Source: Acetobacteraceae bacterium (GTDB lineage: Bacteria; Pseudomonadota; Alphaproteobacteria; Acetobacterales; Acetobacteraceae). Taken from it: 31,799 nucleotides of DNA. Each line of letters opens with the position of its first letter. Positions within the stretch are counted from its first letter, which is position 1. A program made the position numbers and the translations under genes. The notes beneath the pieces are model-generated. The model searched no databases. It was not told where the DNA came from and saw only the letters and a list, made by a program, of their open reading frames with translations. Location of the stretch: the NCBI GenBank assembly GCA_003164305.1, contig PLSZ01000311.1, forward strand, positions 1-31,799, written 5' to 3'. Positions 1 to 7,480 of this stretch are shown here, one piece after another.

Positions 1-156
1 ATCAAGGATCTGTCCTACGCGCTGGAAATGGCCGAGGCATCCGGCCTGGACATGCAAGCCGCCAAGCTGACCATGGAACGCCTGAAGCAAACCGAGGCCG
101 CCGGTTTCGGCGACGAATATCATCCCGTCGCGCTGAACGTGATCGATCCGTTATGA
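1..156 (+). CDS. 3-hydroxyisobutyrate dehydrogenase-like NAD(P)-binding protein, C-terminal fragment
   Basis: The gene enters from the left edge and only its last 51 residues are present, ending at TGA 154-156. The fragment starts IKDLSYALEMAEASGLDM and continues through an AAGFGDEYHPVALN-like tail. This matches the all-alpha C-terminal domain of the beta-hydroxyacid dehydrogenase family (3-hydroxyisobutyrate, tartronate semialdehyde and related enzymes), where a conserved KDL..AL..A...G segment carries the catalytic-site lysine and aspartate. These enzymes oxidise 3-hydroxy acids with NAD(P)+ in the cytoplasm. The substrate cannot be told from the fragment. The stop overlaps the next start by four bases (ATGA), so the two genes are probably co-translated. 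The missing N-terminal Rossmann domain should lie just outside the window. Confidence 0.7.
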   Translation: MKDLSYALEMAEASGLDMQAAKLTMERLKQTEAAGFGDEYHPVALNVIDPL

Positions 157-1391
157 GCGCGTTCCCCTCGGCCGCCGTCTGGCGAGCCGCCTGCGCGGAC
201 GATCCGGTACTGGCCGTCTGGGCTGGCAAATGGTCGGTCTGTTTCGCCATCGAAAGCGGCGCGACCTCCGTGTCGTTCGATGTCGTCGATGGCCGCGTGA
301 CGGCGGGTGAAGGAACCCCGGTGTTCAGCCTCGCGGCGCCGGAGACGGTGTGGGTGAAGTTTCTGGAACCGAGTCCTCCTCGTCATCATCACGGCATTTT
401 CGCGATGCTATACCGTCTGCCGGAGTTCCGGATCGCAGGCGACATGGTCGCCTTCATGCAGCACGCGCATCTGGCGCGGCGGATTCTGGATATCGGCAAG
501 TGGTTGGCAATGGGCAACGTGCTGCCGGCGCCCGTGTGGCTGGCGCCGCGCGGCGGGCCGAGAGCGGTGCCCACGGTGAACGGCGGTTATGTGCCCGTCA
601 CCGTCGGCGGCACGACATATCAGATCTACTACGAAACCGCCGGCACCGGACGCGACGTGCTGTGCATGCACACCGCCGGCGCCGACGGACGCCAGTTCCA
701 CGGCCTGATGGCCGATCCGCGCATCGTCGAAAACCATCGGCTGGTCGCGTTCGACCTGCCCTGGCACGGCAAGTCGCCGCCGCCGGAGGGCGCCATTCCC
801 GGCTCGTGGCGATTGAACACCGATCTCTATATCGATCTCATCATGGGTTTCGCCGCCGCCGCGAGCCTGGACAAACCGGTCGCGCTCGGCGCCTCGATGT
901 CGGGAGAGATCTGTTTGGAACTCGCGTATCGCCATCCGGAAGCGTTCTCCGCCATCGTCGCCTGCGAGGCGTGCGAACAGGTGACCAGCCGCCAAACGTA
1001 CTGGGCCGCGCATCCGCGGGTGAACCAGGCGCTGTTCGTTCCGGAGTGGATCAGAAGCCTGTCGGCGCCTGGTAGTCCCGCCGAGTGGCAGGAGCAAATC
1101 ACCTGGCATTACGGGCAGGGCGGACCGGCGTTATTTTTCGGCGACATCGCGTTTTACTCGGACGATTGGGACGCGCGTGAACGAGTCGGCCGGATCGACA
1201 CCAACCGTTGCCGCCTGTTCATGCTGACCGGCGAATATGATTACTCCTGCACGGTCGAGATGTCCGAGGCGACGGCGGCGAAAATTCCCGGAGTCAAATT
1301 CCGGGCGATGCAAGGCATCGGGCACTTTCCCTTCGCCGAAAATCCGCCGTTGTTCGCCGAGTATTTGCTGCCGATCCTACGCGAGCTTTAA
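153..1391 (+). CDS. SCP2-like domain fused to alpha/beta hydrolase
   Basis: This 412-residue protein has two parts. Residues about 8-120 resemble an SCP2/sterol-carrier-like fold, with a pattern of strands, then APETVWVKFLEPSPP and a following helix pair. Residues about 145-412 are an alpha/beta hydrolase. The nucleophile elbow GASMSG sits at 246-251 (Ser248). A candidate acid is Asp363 in LTGEYDYSC, and the histidine is His391 in GIGHFPFAENP. The MHTAGADGR segment at 172-180 would form the oxyanion-hole loop. The second glycine of the classic GxSxG elbow is replaced by serine, a permitted small residue. The start overlaps the upstream stop (ATGA) and has no clear ribosome site, so translation is probably coupled. 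Such proteins hydrolyse small ester or C-C substrates; the actual substrate is unknown. Pairing with a hydroxyacid dehydrogenase suggests a catabolic role (inference). Confidence 0.82.
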   Translation: MSAFPSAAVWRAACADDPVLAVWAGKWSVCFAIESGATSVSFDVVDGRVTAGEGTPVFSLAAPETVWVKFLEPSPPRHHHGIFAMLYRLPEFRIAGDMVAFMQHAHLARRILDIGKWLAMGNVLPAPVWLAPRGGPRAVPTVNGGYVPVTVGGTTYQIYYETAGTGRDVLCMHTAGADGRQFHGLMADPRIVENHRLVAFDLPWHGKSPPPEGAIPGSWRLNTDLYIDLIMGFAAAASLDKPVALGASMSGEICLELAYRHPEAFSAIVACEACEQVTSRQTYWAAHPRVNQALFVPEWIRSLSAPGSPAEWQEQITWHYGQGGPALFFGDIAFYSDDWDARERVGRIDTNRCRLFMLTGEYDYSCTVEMSEATAAKIPGVKFRAMQGIGHFPFAENPPLFAEYLLPILREL

Positions 1392-1800
1392 TACCAAATG
1401 TCGTAAACATTGACTGTCCCACGCGGCTTTCGTCATAGCCGGCCTGGCCGGGCTATCCGCGAGAACGTGTTCGTTGCGCGAGGGGGCCCGGTCGAGCCGT
1501 CAAGGACGACGTGATGGGCAAGGGCCAACGTTTGGTTCGGTTGGTGTAACGGTCTGTCCGGAAACATATGATACGACAATCGGGCGTTGGGGGCTAACCC
1601 GGAACGGTTCGAACCGCATTGGCGCATCCGCGTTCATCACCTTTCTTACCCACGGTAAATTCCTTTGCCGACCCAAACACCGGGGATTGGTCCGCGATAA
1701 GCATGTTAGCGCGGATAAGAAAGGGATGGACGCGGATTCACGCGGATGTTTTCGAACCATGCTCCGATCCGGGGCATCATCAATTGGACCGCGATTAACC
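1392..1800. other. Gene-free spacer with hairpin and repeat-like sequence
   Basis: This spacer of about 410 bases lies between the convergent hydrolase gene and the binding-protein gene. It has an imperfect hairpin at 1435-1456 (arms ATAGCC and GGCTAT with GGCC/GGCC inside) 44 bases after the hydrolase stop, which could be a terminator although no T run follows. At 1709-1746 the motif GCGGAT recurs three times (in gcggataagaaaggg, gcggattc and gcggatg). That looks like a decayed dispersed repeat. The open frames crossing the spacer have no recognisable protein features. Confidence 0.4.
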
Positions 1801-2736
1801 TTAAGTTTCAACAGGATGATTCCGGACTGTTGGGGTGGACTCCAAGGCTGCCTCGGCCAGGCTGTTATCGACGATGTCCTCGAACGCGATGTCCCGGTCC
1901 AGCGCGCCGCCGCTTCGCATCGCCGCCTGCAAGCGCGCCACGCCCTCCGGCCGCGTGATCGGATCGGTGCCGTAAAGCCGCAGCGCGCGGTACCGGTCGA
2001 TCGCGGCGGCGTAAATCTCCGCCGGCACGTCCGGGAAAAACCCGGCCAACGCGCGCGCCACGTCCGCGCCGGGCGTCGCCGCGATCCAGCGTAACGACCG
2101 CAGCATCGCCCGCGCCATCGCCGCCAGTTCGTCGCGCCTTTCGGTCAGCATCCGCCGCCGCGTCACCAGCGTCGTATACGCTGTCAACCCGCGATCGGCC
2201 GCCGCGTACCACACATGACCAGCGCCGGACTCCAACAATTCCTCAGCGTAAGGCTGAAACACCTGAATCGCGTCGAGCGTGCCGGCCCGCAACGCGGCGG
2301 CGTTTTCCGCCATCGACGGACCGTGGGTGCGCCGCGCCGCCGCCGGATCGGCGCCGTCACGCCGGATATCGTCCTGCAAACACAACCATGGCGTCGGCAC
2401 CTCCGACACCGAGGCGAAGCGCGGTCCGATCAAATCGCGTGGCCGAAAATCCGGCGTCGGTTCGCGGCCGATAATGAAGAACGGATCGCGCGCGACCACG
2501 TCACAGAAACACACCAGGTCCGACGCGGGATCGGTGGCGTGCGTCAGCAAAACACGCAGCGGGCCGCCCCACATCACGTCGATCCGGCCCGCGCGCAAAT
2601 CGGCGGCGGTTCGGGCGGGATCAGGCGAGTCGCGCAACTGGACCTCGACCTTTTCCGCCTCGTAAGCGCCGATCGCGTGCGCCGCGTAAAACGGCGTGTA
2701 GAACAGCGCGCGAAAGTTTTCCGACAGAGTGATCAT
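1801..2736 (-). CDS. NMT1/THI5-like (NitT/TauT-type) substrate-binding protein without signal peptide
   Basis: This 311-residue protein reads like the periplasmic binding proteins of nitrate/taurine/thiamine-precursor ABC importers. It has an early FYTPFYAAHAIGAYE stretch where the family has the ligand-contacting 'Y.P...A...G.f' segment. A DLRAGRIDVMWGGPL segment at about 47-61 and ENAAALRAGTLDAIQVFQP at about 145-163 are both typical. The first lobe is about residues 1-85 and the rest closes the cleft. The start ATG (2734-2736) is followed directly by the first strand (ITLSENFRALFY), so no signal peptide or lipobox is visible. It may act in the cytoplasm, for example as a THI5-like enzyme or a ligand sensor, or its true start may be misplaced. 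No permease or ATPase gene lies beside it. It is divergent from the hydrolase gene at 2812, with a 75-base shared promoter region. Confidence 0.75.
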   Translation of the reverse strand: MITLSENFRALFYTPFYAAHAIGAYEAEKVEVQLRDSPDPARTAADLRAGRIDVMWGGPLRVLLTHATDPASDLVCFCDVVARDPFFIIGREPTPDFRPRDLIGPRFASVSEVPTPWLCLQDDIRRDGADPAAARRTHGPSMAENAAALRAGTLDAIQVFQPYAEELLESGAGHVWYAAADRGLTAYTTLVTRRRMLTERRDELAAMARAMLRSLRWIAATPGADVARALAGFFPDVPAEIYAAAIDRYRALRLYGTDPITRPEGVARLQAAMRSGGALDRDIAFEDIVDNSLAEAALESTPTVRNHPVET

Positions 2737-2811
2737 CCCCGCGACGCTACACCGGTGGGCAATGGACGCAAGGTTGGGTAGTCTGCGCGCAACAGAAGGA
2801 GGAGCAGGCCG

Positions 2812-3981
2812 ATGTCCGACACCAAAGCAATCGACAAAGTGCTGGAAGACGCCGTCGCGTCAGGTCAGGTGCCGGGTGTTACCGCCGCCGCCGCCAACGC
2901 CGACGGGGTGCTGTACGAAGCCGCGTTCGGCCGCCGTAGCCTGGCCGACGGCGCGGCGATGACAATCGACACGGTGTTCCGCATCGCCTCCATGACCAAG
3001 GCGATCACCGGCGCCGCCGCGATGCAACTGGTCGAGCAAGGGAAACTCAGCCTGGATCAGCCGGCGGGCGAAATCCTTCCGTTTCTGGCGAGCCCGATGG
3101 TGCTGGACGGCGTCGACGCGGCCGGCGAACCGAAGCTGCGGCCCGCGAAAGGCGTCGTCACGCTGCGCAAACTGCTGACCCACACAGCCGGGTTTGTCTA
3201 CGACACCTGGAACGGAGAGATGCACCGTTACGCGGCCAAAACCGGTCTGCCCGCCGCGCGCACCGGCAAAATCGCCGCCTTGCACGCGCCGTTGGGTTTC
3301 GACCCCGGCGAACGTTGGGAATACGGCATCAATATCGACATCGCCGGCCGCATGGTCGAGGTCGCCAGCGGCCAGGACCTCGAAACGTATTTCCATGAAC
3401 ATCTGTTTCAACCGCTCAACATGTCCGACACCGGCTTCGTCATCAAGCCGCAATGGAAAGACCGCATGGCGCAGGTGCACGCGCGTGACGCAAAAGGCGG
3501 CCTGACACCGATCGAGTCGGCGCCCCCCGCCGAAAAGCCCGACTTTTACGCGGGCGGCGGCGGCCTGTTCTCCACATCGCGTGATTATCTGACATTCCTG
3601 CGCGCGTTGATGCGCGGCGGCGAACTCAACGGCGCGCGCATCCTGAAGCCGGAAACCGTCGCGCTGATGGGGCAGAACCATATGGACGCGCTGAACGTGC
3701 TGCCGATGAAAACCTTCAATCCCCGCATGTCGAACGATTGCGAGTTGTTCCCCGGCATGGACAAGAAATGGGGTCTGACGTTCCTGATCAACACTCAGGA
3801 CGTGCCCGGCGCCCGCTCCGCCGGCTCGCTCGCATGGGCGGGGATCAACAACACATACTATTGGCTTGATCCGGTGAAAAACGTCGCCGGCGTGCTGATG
3901 ACGCAAATCCTGCCGTTCGCCGACGCGACGGTGCTCGGCTTGCTCGACCGCTTCGAACGAGCGGTTTACGCGGCCCGATGA
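2812..3981 (+). CDS. Serine hydrolase, class C beta-lactamase/family VIII esterase fold
   Basis: This 389-residue protein has the beta-lactamase-family motifs in order. SMTK at 60-63 supplies the nucleophile Ser60 and base Lys63. HTAGF lies at 124-128. The YxN-position tyrosine is Tyr171 in WEYGINIDIAGRMVE, which is the esterase-like form rather than the YSN of true AmpC. A glycine-rich WAGINNTYYWLDP segment near 343-355 stands where the KTG strand would be. These features favour an esterase or small amide/lactone hydrolase over a true beta-lactamase. No signal peptide is visible (MSDTKAIDKVLEDAV), so it is probably cytoplasmic. A strong ribosome site, AAGGAGG at 2796-2802, fixes the start. 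The next gene follows after 12 bases with its ribosome site overlapping this stop, so the two are very likely co-transcribed. Confidence 0.88.
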   Translation: MSDTKAIDKVLEDAVASGQVPGVTAAAANADGVLYEAAFGRRSLADGAAMTIDTVFRIASMTKAITGAAAMQLVEQGKLSLDQPAGEILPFLASPMVLDGVDAAGEPKLRPAKGVVTLRKLLTHTAGFVYDTWNGEMHRYAAKTGLPAARTGKIAALHAPLGFDPGERWEYGINIDIAGRMVEVASGQDLETYFHEHLFQPLNMSDTGFVIKPQWKDRMAQVHARDAKGGLTPIESAPPAEKPDFYAGGGGLFSTSRDYLTFLRALMRGGELNGARILKPETVALMGQNHMDALNVLPMKTFNPRMSNDCELFPGMDKKWGLTFLINTQDVPGARSAGSLAWAGINNTYYWLDPVKNVAGVLMTQILPFADATVLGLLDRFERAVYAAR

Positions 3982-3993
3982 AGGACTGAAACG

Positions 3994-4965
3994 ATGCGAG
4001 ATCTCGCCGGCCGAATCGCCGTCGTCACCGGCGGCGGCACCGGAATGGGGCGCGAATTGGTTCGCCAACTCGTCGCCGAGGGCTGCAACGTCGCGATGTG
4101 CGATGTCTCCGCGCGCAACATGGCGGAAACCAGGCGTCTGTGCGAAATGGAACGTTTGCCGCAAGGCCTGCGCGTCACCACGTTCGTCGCCGATGTCTCC
4201 GACGAAGCGCAGGTCCTGAGCTTTCGTGACGCGGTCGCCAAACAGCAGGAAACCGATCGCGTTCATCTGCTGTTCAACAACGCCGGCATTGGCGGTGGCG
4301 GCAGTATGATCGCCAACGACCGCGCGGAATGGGAAAAAACCTTCAACGTCTGCTGGGGCGGTGTTTATTACAATACCCGCGCCTTCCTGCCGATGCTGAT
4401 GCGCGCCGACCAGGGCCACATCGTCAACACCAGCAGCGTCAACGGGTTCTGGGCGTCGGTCGGCCCGCGCATGCCGCACACGGCATACTCCGCCGCGAAA
4501 TTCGCCGTGAAGGGATTTTCCGAAGCGCTGATCGCGGACCTTCGCATCAACGCGCCGCACGTCAAAGTGTCCGTGGTGATGCCGGGTCATATCGGCACCT
4601 CGATCGCCGCCAATTCGCGAAAAATCCAGGCTGGCAACGAATCGGATGAAATCAGCGCGACGGAAATCGCTCAGGCGCGGGCGCGGGTCGCATCGACCGG
4701 CAAGGATACGTCGGGCCTGACGGACGACGAGCTGCGCGACCTGATGCAAGAACGCGCCCGCAAATTTCTCGAGGAAGCGCCGACAACCGCGGCCCAGGCG
4801 GCGACGATCATTCTGGACGGGGTCAAAGCGGACCGCTGGCGCATCCTGGTCGGCGACGACGCCCACCGCATCGACGAACTGGTCCGACAGAAGCCAGAAC
4901 AAGCTTACGACATCGATTTCTTCGAATCCTTCGCCGCCGAAGTCGGCTGGAAACTGGGCCGCTGA
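3994..4965 (+). CDS. Short-chain dehydrogenase/reductase (SDR), extended C terminus
   Basis: This 323-residue NAD(P)-dependent oxidoreductase has a clear classical SDR core. The nucleotide-binding TGGGTGMG is at 12-19, the adenine-contacting Asp is in FVADVSD near 67, NNAG is at 95-98, catalytic Ser is in NTSS at 145-148, and Tyr165 and Lys169 form YxxxK (YSAAK). About 70 residues follow the usual end of a classical SDR. They include a charged stretch and an IILDGVKADRWRILVGDDA segment often seen in SDRs that act on larger or CoA-linked substrates. The ribosome site AAGGA at 3981-3985 overlaps the upstream stop. The stop overlaps the next ATG by one base. The substrate is unknown; an alcohol/ketone step after the neighbouring hydrolase is plausible (inference). 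Confidence 0.92.
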   Translation: MRDLAGRIAVVTGGGTGMGRELVRQLVAEGCNVAMCDVSARNMAETRRLCEMERLPQGLRVTTFVADVSDEAQVLSFRDAVAKQQETDRVHLLFNNAGIGGGGSMIANDRAEWEKTFNVCWGGVYYNTRAFLPMLMRADQGHIVNTSSVNGFWASVGPRMPHTAYSAAKFAVKGFSEALIADLRINAPHVKVSVVMPGHIGTSIAANSRKIQAGNESDEISATEIAQARARVASTGKDTSGLTDDELRDLMQERARKFLEEAPTTAAQAATIILDGVKADRWRILVGDDAHRIDELVRQKPEQAYDIDFFESFAAEVGWKLGR

Positions 4966-5462
4966 TGTCTCAAAACGGGAGAGTTATGCTCGCCGCCGCG
5001 TTGCTCTCCGCGTCGTCCGCCGCCCATGCCGCCACGCCGTCGCAATGCGGCCCGACCGAAAAAGTGATCTTCTCCTGTAGCACTGGAGCGAAAGTCGCTT
5101 CAGTTTGCGCCATGGGCGATCTCTCGTCGGGAGTTGGCTCCGTTACCTACCGCTTCGGTCCGCTCGGTCATCCGGAAATAACCTACCCCCCGAGCGCCTG
5201 GCACAACGTCACCCGCTCCGGCACCTGGACTTTTTCCGGCGGCGGCGGCGCCTGGCTGGCGTTTCATCGCGACGCCTTCCGCTATATCGTTTACACCGCC
5301 ATCGGCCGCGGCTGGGGCGAAAAGTCCGGTGTGGCCGTCGAGCAAAACGGCAAGCTGCTGGCCAACCAACCCTGCCGCGACAAGCCCGAGTCGGAACTCG
5401 GACCAGACCTGTTCAGCGACGCCAATATCGCGGCCGACGATAAAGACTTCGAACTTCCTTGA
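4965..5462 (+). CDS. Small secreted cysteine-containing protein of unknown function
   Basis: I do not recognise a named family for this 165-residue protein. Residues 1-22 look like a Sec signal peptide: a short polar start with Arg6, a hydrophobic run VMLAAALLSASSAA and an AHA|A cleavage site. The mature part has cysteines at 28, 38 and 48 and a fourth in NQPCRDK near the end, so two disulfides are possible. It is rich in aromatic beta-strand-like stretches (VTYRFGP, GTWTFSGGGGAWLAF, YIVYTAIG). The ATG at 4965 is preferred over the internal ATG at 4986. The shorter form would begin inside the hydrophobic region and lose the basic residue. It overlaps the SDR stop by one base and the following reading frame almost immediately, so it belongs to the same transcript. 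Confidence 0.75.
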   Translation: MSQNGRVMLAAALLSASSAAHAATPSQCGPTEKVIFSCSTGAKVASVCAMGDLSSGVGSVTYRFGPLGHPEITYPPSAWHNVTRSGTWTFSGGGGAWLAFHRDAFRYIVYTAIGRGWGEKSGVAVEQNGKLLANQPCRDKPESELGPDLFSDANIAADDKDFELP

Positions 5463-5482
5463 GCCGAACGGAAAGACCTCCC

Positions 5483-6463
5483 ATGCGCATCGTCATGATT
5501 GGCGTCTCTCACTGGCATACGCCATTTTATTCCGATCCCGTTCTGGAGATGCCGGACGCCGCGATCGTCGGGGTCAGCGATCCCGATGTCGCGCGCGCCG
5601 CGCCTCTGGCGGCACGGGCGAAGTGTCCGGCGTTCGCCGATTATCGTGACATGTGCGCGAAACTGAAGCCGGACTTCGCTTTCGTGCTCGGCCGCCACTG
5701 CGACATGGCCGCCGCGGCGCGCTTCCTGATCGACAGCCGCGTCCCGTTCGCGATCGAGAAACCCTGCGCCCTCAACGCCGCCGAAGCCCACGACATCGCC
5801 CAACGCGCGACGGATGCGCATGTGTTCGCCGCCGTGCCTCTGGTGTTCCGCTATTGCCCGATCATCGACACCATCCGGGAACTCGCGGCGGGCGAGGCGA
5901 TCCAGTACCTGTCGTTCAAGTTCGTCGGCGGCATGGTCGATCGCTACTACCAGCAAAACGTCGAGTGGGTGATCGATCGCAAGACCTCGGGCGGCGGCCC
6001 GCTGCTCAATCTGGGGATTCATTTCGTCGATCTTTGCCGCGTGCTGTTGGGCGACGCCGCGTTGACCGTGACTGGCGCGATGATGTCCAACCGCGCGGCG
6101 GGCCTGACGATCGAGGATCACGGCATCATGCTGATGCAAGGCGGAGGCGCCAGTTGCATGGTGGAGTCAGGCTATTTGTATCCCGCGCCGAACTCGGTGT
6201 TCGACATGCACTACAGCATCCGTACCGAGAAACATTATTTCGCCGCCCGCGACAACAGCGAGTTGGAGATCGTCACCAACGACCGGCGCCGCTCCACCCG
6301 CGAAATGAAGTTGACCAACGTGTTCTTCTACCCGGAATTCACCCGCGACACGCTACGCCGGGTGCGCGACGGCCGCCCGCCGATCGCCGACCTGACCGAC
6401 AACGCCGAAGCCGTCGCGCTGATCGAGGCGGCGTACGCGATGTCGCCGCTTCCGGGTCACTGA
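5483..6463 (+). CDS. Gfo/Idh/MocA family oxidoreductase
   Basis: This 326-residue protein starts with a Rossmann strand-turn MRIVMIGVSHWH. It carries the family EKP motif at 92-94 (Lys93, in FAIEKPCAL) and the active-site block GGGPLLNLGIHFVDL at 170-184 with His180 and Asp183. Members oxidise or epimerise sugars and related polyols with NAD(P). The ligand cannot be read from the sequence. An upstream TTG at 5459 is in frame, but the ATG at 5483 is chosen because GGAAAG at 5470-5475 sits seven bases before it and the Rossmann fold begins there directly. It follows the small secreted protein by 20 bases and is the last gene of the plus-strand run that starts at 2812. Confidence 0.9.
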   Translation: MRIVMIGVSHWHTPFYSDPVLEMPDAAIVGVSDPDVARAAPLAARAKCPAFADYRDMCAKLKPDFAFVLGRHCDMAAAARFLIDSRVPFAIEKPCALNAAEAHDIAQRATDAHVFAAVPLVFRYCPIIDTIRELAAGEAIQYLSFKFVGGMVDRYYQQNVEWVIDRKTSGGGPLLNLGIHFVDLCRVLLGDAALTVTGAMMSNRAAGLTIEDHGIMLMQGGGASCMVESGYLYPAPNSVFDMHYSIRTEKHYFAARDNSELEIVTNDRRRSTREMKLTNVFFYPEFTRDTLRRVRDGRPPIADLTDNAEAVALIEAAYAMSPLPGH

Positions 6464-6472
6464 CGGACGCCC

Positions 6473-6495
6473 AAAGCGGACGCGCGGCCCGCTTT
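6473..6495 (+). terminator. Possible stem-loop after the oxidoreductase gene
   Basis: Arms AAAGCGG (6473-6479) and CCGCTTT (6489-6495) enclose a nine-base loop and start ten bases after the stop codon. No T-rich tract follows. It could end or stabilise the 3' end of the operon transcript, but it is not a textbook intrinsic terminator. Confidence 0.4.
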
Positions 6496-6496
6496 G

Positions 6497-6609
6497 CCAC
6501 AAAGACCAGGCAAGGGCACGAGGCGCGCGAAGCTTTCCCGTCACCTGGGCGGCCCATGCGCGGACAAAGGAAGCTTCGAGACCATACCTGGTCTTTCCTC
6601 CCTTTGTGG
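6497..6609. repeat. Imperfect long inverted repeat, MITE/REP-like
   Basis: The outer arm CCACAAAGACCAGG (6497-6510) is mirrored by CCTGGTCTTT (6587-6596) and, after an offset, TTTGTGG (6603-6609). An inner pair is also present: CGAAGCTTTCC at 6528-6538 and GGAAGCTTCG at 6569-6578, one base short of perfect. The interval holds no convincing gene. Nested arms point to a small mobile-element remnant or a structured intergenic repeat. Confidence 0.5.
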
Positions 6610-6677
6610 TGTTCTGGACCTCGATGCCAGACTCGGTCTTTCCGAATGTCCCACCGCCTTGACCCGGCCGCCTATCA

Positions 6678-6700
6678 GACTAAACTAACCAGACTTAGTC
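6678..6700. promoter_or_regulatory. Candidate operator of the toxin-antitoxin operon
   Basis: The arms GACTAA (6678-6683) and TTAGTC (6695-6700) form a dyad 15 bases before the antitoxin ATG. The left side has two head-to-tail ACTAA half-sites (6679-6683 and 6684-6688) facing one inverted TTAGT. Type II antitoxins normally repress their own operon by binding such palindromes, so this is a likely binding site. No clear -35/-10 pair was identified with it. Confidence 0.5.
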
Positions 6701-6715
6701 CATACGGAGCCGACC

Positions 6716-6964
6716 ATGCGCACCGTCAACATGCACGAAGCGAAAACGCATCTGTCCCGCCTCGTCGAGCAGGCCGCGAAAGGTGAGCCGTTCGTGATCG
6801 CCAAAGCAGGCAAACCCATGGTGAAAGTCGTCGCCATCGATACGCCCGCGGAAAAGCCGAAGCGGCGCCTGGGATTTATGAAGGGCCGGATCTCCGTGCC
6901 GGACGATTTTGACCGGATGGGCGAGGACGAAATTCGCCGGATGTTTGAAGGCGCCCCTGAGTGA
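6716..6964 (+). CDS. Phd/YefM-family antitoxin
   Basis: This 82-residue protein begins MRTVNMHEAKTHLSRLVEQ and continues KGEPFVIAKAGKPMVKVVAI. That is the standard Phd/YefM DNA-binding fold, with the AKTHLSRL helix and the IAKAGKP turn. The C-terminal part (about 47-82, KPKRRLGFMKG and an acidic tail) would wrap and inhibit the partner toxin. CGGAG at 6705-6709 supplies the ribosome site. The stop overlaps the toxin's GTG start by four bases (GTGA), the tight coupling expected of a toxin-antitoxin pair. It likely represses its own operon through the dyad at 6678-6700. Confidence 0.92.
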   Translation: MRTVNMHEAKTHLSRLVEQAAKGEPFVIAKAGKPMVKVVAIDTPAEKPKRRLGFMKGRISVPDDFDRMGEDEIRRMFEGAPE

Positions 6965-7347
6965 AATTGCTGTTGGACACGCATCTGCTGCTCTGGGCCG
7001 CCGGCCCGGTGGAATTGCTGCCCGACGCCGCGACAAGCCTGTTGGACAACCCCGACAACGAACTCTGGTTCAGCGTCGTGAGCTTGTGGGAGGTCACGAT
7101 CAAACATGGCCTCAGGCGCGATGATTTCCGGGTCGATCCCAGGGTGTTTCGCCGTGAGTTGCTGGAGAATGGCTACGGAGAACTGACAATAACCGCCGAT
7201 CACGCCCTCGCGGTTGGCCTGCTGCCACCCATCCACCGTGACCCATTCGACCGCATCCTGATCGCTCAGGCCAGCGTCGAGGCGATTACCCTCCTGACCT
7301 CCGACCCGATCGTCGCGCGCTACCCCGGACCCGTACGGGCGGTTTGA
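6961..7347 (+). CDS. vapC: PIN-domain toxin (VapC-like ribonuclease)
   Basis: This 128-residue PIN-domain protein carries the acidic metal-binding residues expected of the family: Asp6 in LLDTHLLLWA, Glu44 in SLWEVTIKHG, Asp97 in HRDPFDRILIAQA and Asp115 in LLTSDPIV. VapC-type toxins are magnesium-dependent RNases that cut tRNA or rRNA and halt translation until the antitoxin is restored. The GTG start overlaps the antitoxin stop, so the toxin depends on antitoxin translation. All catalytic positions look intact, so the module is probably functional. The target RNA is not predictable from sequence. Confidence 0.93.
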   Translation: MKLLLDTHLLLWAAGPVELLPDAATSLLDNPDNELWFSVVSLWEVTIKHGLRRDDFRVDPRVFRRELLENGYGELTITADHALAVGLLPPIHRDPFDRILIAQASVEAITLLTSDPIVARYPGPVRAV

Positions 7348-7480
7348 CCCCTCGCTTGCGCCAACGCCGCATTAAGCGCACGCAAGCCTCGGACCTTTCG
7401 GTCGATCCCGCGCGCTTCCGCTACTTTCGGTTTGACCCTCCGGCCCGTGCTTCCTACGCTTCACGGTCGGAGTCCTCGCC

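Noticed and set aside
2860..4902. 680-residue minus-strand open frame
   Set aside because: It lies entirely antisense to the well-supported beta-lactamase-fold and SDR genes. High GC3 leaves long open antisense frames, and its translation shows no recognisable motif.
4986..5462. Alternative start of the small secreted protein
   Set aside because: The shorter version loses the Arg-containing start of the signal peptide and its ribosome site would lie too close to the ATG.
5291..6139. 282-residue minus-strand open frame
   Set aside because: Antisense to the Gfo/Idh/MocA gene, His/Asp/Arg-rich shadow translation.
7348..7480. CIRCE operator upstream of hrcA
   Set aside because: No TTAGCACTC...GAGTGCTAA-like dyad is present by eye.
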